Source of the DNA: an uncultured Clostridia bacterium
Lineage (GTDB): Bacteria; Bacillota; Clostridia; Christensenellales; UBA1242
Assembly: GCA_947366895.1 (NCBI GenBank)
Contig: CANBBP010000002.1
Coordinates: 225,495 to 289,494 of the forward strand
Direction: 5' to 3'
Length of the DNA stretch: 64,000 nt
Positions 60,113 through 64,000 of this stretch are shown here, piece by piece. Below the pieces are notes generated by a model. It was not told where the DNA came from. It did no database searches and worked only from the letters and a program-made list of their open reading frames with translations. The translations under genes were made by a program, and so were the position numbers. Position 1 is the stretch's first letter; every line of letters begins with the position of its first letter.

Positions 60113-60748
60113 ATGAAAAGTTTAAAAGAAATTGTTAGTTTAGATGATGACACTGTAATTACTTATGATAATATTCTAAATATAGGTAAAGCTATTGCAT
60201 TAGGAGCAGTAAAAGGTTCCATGAGATATGCCTTTACTTCTCTTGATAAAATGTATAAAAATTTAATGAGGGATATTTATCACCATAATGAATTAGAACC
60301 ATATACTAATTCATATGACTTAGTTCAAGATGCAGTATGTTTTTTATGTAATTGTATAGGTAAAAAATTAGGCGATGTCTATGGTTTATCTAAAACTAGA
60401 TTAAATAGATATGATAATGTTAGGTTCGCTTGTTACAAAGTTGTATATGCTAGTATTAGAAAAGAAATAAAGTTAATTAACAATGAAGTTGATGATGAGA
60501 TATTAGAATATATAGAAGTAGAAAATGAAGTTGAGAAAGAACCAATAGATTATTTGAAAGTAATTGATATTGCAAATAATATAATCAATAATCCATTAGA
60601 AGCAGAGATATTAGGATATTACTACTCTGGAACAGAACCAAATGTTATTGCTGATAATCTAAATATTAGTGTAGACAAAGTATATAGAAGTAAAAGAAGG
60701 TTTAAAGATAGATACATGCTATTTACAGATAATAAAAAGGAATTTTAA
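60113..60748 (+). CDS. Sigma-70-like protein (region 4-like HTH)
   Basis: EAEILGYYYSGTEPNVIADNLNISVDKVYRSKRRFKDRYM; SD agaaggag. Confidence 0.7.
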   Translation: MKSLKEIVSLDDDTVITYDNILNIGKAIALGAVKGSMRYAFTSLDKMYKNLMRDIYHHNELEPYTNSYDLVQDAVCFLCNCIGKKLGDVYGLSKTRLNRYDNVRFACYKVVYASIRKEIKLINNEVDDEILEYIEVENEVEKEPIDYLKVIDIANNIINNPLEAEILGYYYSGTEPNVIADNLNISVDKVYRSKRRFKDRYMLFTDNKKEF

Positions 60749-61160
60749 ACTTTATGGTGTATATAGAAATATGTACACCTATTTTTATGTTCAAAAGATA
60801 CATAATTACTTTGGATAGATACTAGGTAAACTATAACTTTTATATATGTAACTTTTAGATTAATTATGGATAAATTTTCTAACATTAATAAAATTTTAGT
60901 GATACGATATTTGTGTTATCACTAAAACAATGTTCAAAATTGTTCAATTTAGTTCAAGATTAGTTCATATAAAGTTCTAGTCTTGTACGAGTAAAATACC
61001 ACCTTTGTTCAAGTAACATCATTGTATTTCTTAAAATAGTGTGATAACATTTTTAGCGAATTAAATATAGACTAACGCAAAAAAATGACAAGCTGAGTTT
61101 AGTTTAGGCACGCGATAAAAAGCGGCAAAGTTGTCGTTCCGAGGCTTAGTTATCGGAATA

Positions 61161-61253
61161 GTTGCATTTTAAGGCGTAGATAGAGTGAGTCGACAACTCT
61201 ATCTAGGTCTTTTTTAATTCCAAAAATTAAAAAGGAGTTATTAAAAATGCAAC
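61161..61253. repeat. Two-tier nested inverted repeat upstream of small ORF and rep
   Basis: Outer GTTGCATTTT 61161-61170 / AAAATGCAAC 61244-61253; inner TAGATAGAGT 61177-61186 / ACTCTATCTA 61196-61205. Confidence 0.85.
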
Positions 61254-61396
61254 AAAATTTAGAAGTGATTTTTACAAATGAGATAAATACTGATGTTTTT
61301 GATTCTACTTTTTACCAAGCAATTTTTAATAGTTTAATTAACTTTTGGGAGAAAAAAGAAAATGGAACATTATCCGAAAACAAAAGTATATTTTGA
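61247..61396 (+). CDS. Small ORF (49 aa) overlapping rep start
   Basis: SD aaaggag; MQQNLEVIFTNEINTDVFDSTFYQAIFNSLINFWEKKENGTLSENKSIF; not in ORF track. Confidence 0.5.
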   Translation: MQQNLEVIFTNEINTDVFDSTFYQAIFNSLINFWEKKENGTLSENKSIF

Positions 61397-62231
61397 TGGT
61401 AGTCATTATATTGGAATACCTCATAAAGTTCAACCTTGGAAAAAGAGAAAGAATAAAAACAGAACAGAAGATAAATTAAAAGAAAAGTTTGAAAAGTTAT
61501 ATACAGAAAATAAAGCCAAAAGCACGAAAGAAAAGAAAGAAATAATTAAAACCGAATTAATAAAAGAAATTAAAGAGGAAGAAAAAGCAAAAGAATATGT
61601 AAACGCTAATTTTGATAGAAAAAGAAGAAATAACATTGAACGAAGAAAAAGATTATTTAGAAAAGTGTATTTACAAGAATGGAACTACTTTTGCACTTTT
61701 ACTTATGATAGTAGTAAATTAACGGAACAAGAATTTAGAAAGAAATTAACAATCTGTTTAAGGCATTTATCAGAAAGGAATAATTGGAAGTATATCGGTG
61801 TATGGGAACGAAGTCCACAAAACGATAGATTGCATTTTCATAGCTTGGTATATGCTTCTACTATGATAGGAACATTTGAAGAAGTAAAGGATTATTCTAC
61901 AAAAAATCATCAAATGCAAGTAGCTAATCAAAATACTTTCTTTTTAGAAAGATTTGGGAGAAATGATTTTAAGAGAATATGCAAACAAGAACTAAATTCA
62001 ACAATAAGATACTTAACAAAATATATGGAAAAGACAGGAGAAAAAATTATTTACTCACGAGGACTACCAACATATTTTATTAGCGACATTATTGAAGACG
62101 ATATAGTTTGCAAAATAGGAAATGAAGATAGAAAGATATTACTTTTTGATAACTTTACTTGTTTAAATGATGGTGAAGTTATAGGACAAGTAAGTCCAGA
62201 AGTTATAGATAAAATGCCTAAGAGTAATTAA
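61362..62231 (+). CDS. Rolling-circle-type replication initiator (HUH family)
   Basis: YFCTFTYDSSKL (motif 1), RLHFHSLVYAS (HUH), STIRYLTKYMEKTGEK (Tyr motif); no helicase domain seen. Confidence 0.85.
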   Translation: MEHYPKTKVYFDGSHYIGIPHKVQPWKKRKNKNRTEDKLKEKFEKLYTENKAKSTKEKKEIIKTELIKEIKEEEKAKEYVNANFDRKRRNNIERRKRLFRKVYLQEWNYFCTFTYDSSKLTEQEFRKKLTICLRHLSERNNWKYIGVWERSPQNDRLHFHSLVYASTMIGTFEEVKDYSTKNHQMQVANQNTFFLERFGRNDFKRICKQELNSTIRYLTKYMEKTGEKIIYSRGLPTYFISDIIEDDIVCKIGNEDRKILLFDNFTCLNDGEVIGQVSPEVIDKMPKSN

Positions 62232-62412
62232 TTTGTCTTTCGCCTTTTTAGAGAAAGACAATAAAGGTTAAAGATATATAGATAAAACGAAAACTCTTTT
62301 TAGTCAAGGGTAAAGTGTATTGCTTTGGCAACCCTTGACTAAAAAAGAATAATAACTAACGAAAAAATTAAAATCCGTTTTCGTTTTTCTTTTTTGTTGT
62401 CGAAAGACAAAT
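62230..62412. repeat. Three-tier nested inverted repeat between rep and recombinase
   Basis: Outer ATTTGTCTTTCG 62230-62241 / CGAAAGACAAAT 62401-62412; middle AAAACGAAAAC 62284-62294 / GTTTTCGTTTT 62377-62387; inner TTTTTAGTCAAGGGT 62297-62311 / ACCCTTGACTAAAAA 62331-62345. Confidence 0.9.
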
Positions 62413-62447
62413 ACAAAAAATTTCAATTAAAAGGAGGAAATAAAAAA

Positions 62448-63944
62448 TTGAAAACAGCAGTTATATATGCTAGATATTCTAGTGATAATCAAACAGAGCA
62501 GAGTATTGAAGGACAACTTAGAGTTTGTGAACAATATGCAAAGAATAATGATATTGTTATTCTTAATACCTATATTGATAGAGCCATGACAGGAACAAAC
62601 GATAACAGACCAGATTTTCAACAAATGATTAAAGATTCATCTAAAAAAGAATGGAAATATATTCTTGTATATAAAATAGATAGATTTAGCAGAAACAAAT
62701 ACGAAATGGCAAAATACAAAAAAATATTAAAGGATAATGGTGTAAAACTACTATCAGCAATGGAGAATATACCTGATACACCAGAGGGGATAATTTTAGA
62801 GAGTTTGCTTGAAGGTATGGCAGAATATTATTCTGCAGAACTTTCACAAAAAGTAAAAAGAGGTATGAATGAAATGAGAATTAAAGGACATTATCAAGGT
62901 GGGAGATTACTTTATGGTTATAAAGTAGAAGGAAAGAAAATTATTATAGATGAGGAACAAGCAGAAGTAATTAGGTACATATATAATCAATATTCAGTTG
63001 GCACTTATGTTAAAGATATAATTGCTAACCTAAACGAAAAACATATTTATAATAAAGGAAAGCCATTTGCTAGAAATACAATATACAACATATTAAAAAA
63101 TGAAAAATATTTTGGAATATATAGGTTCAATGATGAAGTTTTTGATAATATGTATCCTGCAATAGTTCCACAAGAAATATATAACAAAGTCAGAAATAAG
63201 ATAGATAAAAATAAATATGGTAAGCGAAGTATTGATGTCGTTTATCTATTAAGACAAAAACTGATTTGTGGTTATTGTGGTATGCCAATAACTGCAGAAA
63301 GTGGAACAACAAGTAATGGAAAAAGGAAATATTATTACAAATGTTTAGGTAGAAAAAGAGGCAGTAATTGTATTCAGCCATCACTAAGAAAAGAGGAATT
63401 TGAAACTTTTATATTAGATACAATTTTGAGCGTTTTAGAAGATAAAAAGTATACAGATATAATAGTTAAAAATTTATTAAAAGTTCAAGAAGGTGTTTCT
63501 ACTAATTCTACACTAAATATATATTTAAAAGAAAAAAATCAATGTGAAACAATGTTAAATAATATTATGACTGCGGTAGAACAGGGAATTATAAATAATA
63601 CTACAAATAAAAGAATGAAAGAATTAGAAACTCAAATTGAAGAATTATATAAAAAAATACTGATAGAAAAAAGTAAATACAATATCAAAATAAATAAGGC
63701 AGATATACGAAAATATTATTTGCAAGCATTGAAATTAGAGCCATTTAGATTAATAAACTACTTAATAAAAAATATTGTTGTTTACAAAGATAAAATAGAA
63801 ATAACATTTAATAGCCCATTAAAAACAAGTCCTGAAAATAATCAGGGCTTTATTTTTTATTCTAAAAATAGATTACTTCCTAAATATATTCAAAATAAAG
63901 TTATGTCAAACAATTTAGAAATACAAGTTAATATTTATGTATAG
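62448..63944 (+). CDS. Large serine recombinase
   Basis: KTAVIYARYSSDNQTEQSIEGQLRVCEQYA; KLICGYCGMPITAESGTTSNGKRKYYYKCLGRKRGSNC; SD aaaggagg before TTG start. Confidence 0.95.
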   Translation: MKTAVIYARYSSDNQTEQSIEGQLRVCEQYAKNNDIVILNTYIDRAMTGTNDNRPDFQQMIKDSSKKEWKYILVYKIDRFSRNKYEMAKYKKILKDNGVKLLSAMENIPDTPEGIILESLLEGMAEYYSAELSQKVKRGMNEMRIKGHYQGGRLLYGYKVEGKKIIIDEEQAEVIRYIYNQYSVGTYVKDIIANLNEKHIYNKGKPFARNTIYNILKNEKYFGIYRFNDEVFDNMYPAIVPQEIYNKVRNKIDKNKYGKRSIDVVYLLRQKLICGYCGMPITAESGTTSNGKRKYYYKCLGRKRGSNCIQPSLRKEEFETFILDTILSVLEDKKYTDIIVKNLLKVQEGVSTNSTLNIYLKEKNQCETMLNNIMTAVEQGIINNTTNKRMKELETQIEELYKKILIEKSKYNIKINKADIRKYYLQALKLEPFRLINYLIKNIVVYKDKIEITFNSPLKTSPENNQGFIFYSKNRLLPKYIQNKVMSNNLEIQVNIYV

Positions 63945-63968
63945 AAAAATATGGCTAATTTATTCCAT
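63945..63968. repeat. Candidate attR of Element 2
   Basis: aaaaatatGgctaatttattccat, directly after the recombinase stop. Confidence 0.78.
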
Positions 63969-64000
63969 GGTGTTCTTGACATGAGCCTCTAGGATGAGTT

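Larger units (their letters stand above)
55455..63968. mobile_element. Element 2: serine-recombinase element with RCR-type Rep and accessory cargo
   Basis: 24-bp direct repeats with one mismatch at 55455-55478 and 63945-63968; recombinase stop codon abuts the right repeat; rejoined attP is dyad symmetric. Confidence 0.8.

Noticed and set aside
63969-64000. Naming the host gene interrupted at attR
   Set aside because: Only 32 bases of flank are visible; all three minus-strand frames give short ambiguous peptides

Overview
AT-rich Bacillota-type chromosome window. Endospore genes (spoIIGA, sigE, sigG, a YlmC/YmxH-family protein, spoIVA) indicate a spore-forming lineage. The backbone carries murA/ftsQ and ftsA/ftsZ, two tRNA clusters, glutamine synthetase III, a nifS-nifU pair, an NMT1/SsuA-type ABC transporter, nrdD-nrdG and nrdR, ctsR-clpC, hpf, der, plsY and others. 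Two small integrative elements stand out. Element 1 (about 2458-8595) is visibly higher in GC than its surroundings and sits at the 3' end of tRNA-Leu. It carries a large serine recombinase, a TetR/MBL-fold/PEBP cargo, a sigma-like HTH protein and a CRESS-type Rep (HUH endonuclease plus SF3 helicase). Element 2 (about 55455-63968) is bounded by 24-bp direct repeats with one mismatch. It carries a putative defence-like cargo (membrane and coiled-coil proteins plus a DUF4041/T5orf172-MUG113 GIY-YIG-like protein), a sigma-like protein, a different HUH Rep and a large serine recombinase. For both elements the attP rebuilt by joining the two element ends is a near-perfect dyad, which supports the boundaries. 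Both also have an unusual three-tier nested palindrome of about 180 bp directly upstream of the recombinase gene, and Element 2 has further nested palindromes before its other genes. All reading was done by eye; no database searches or folding calculations were run.
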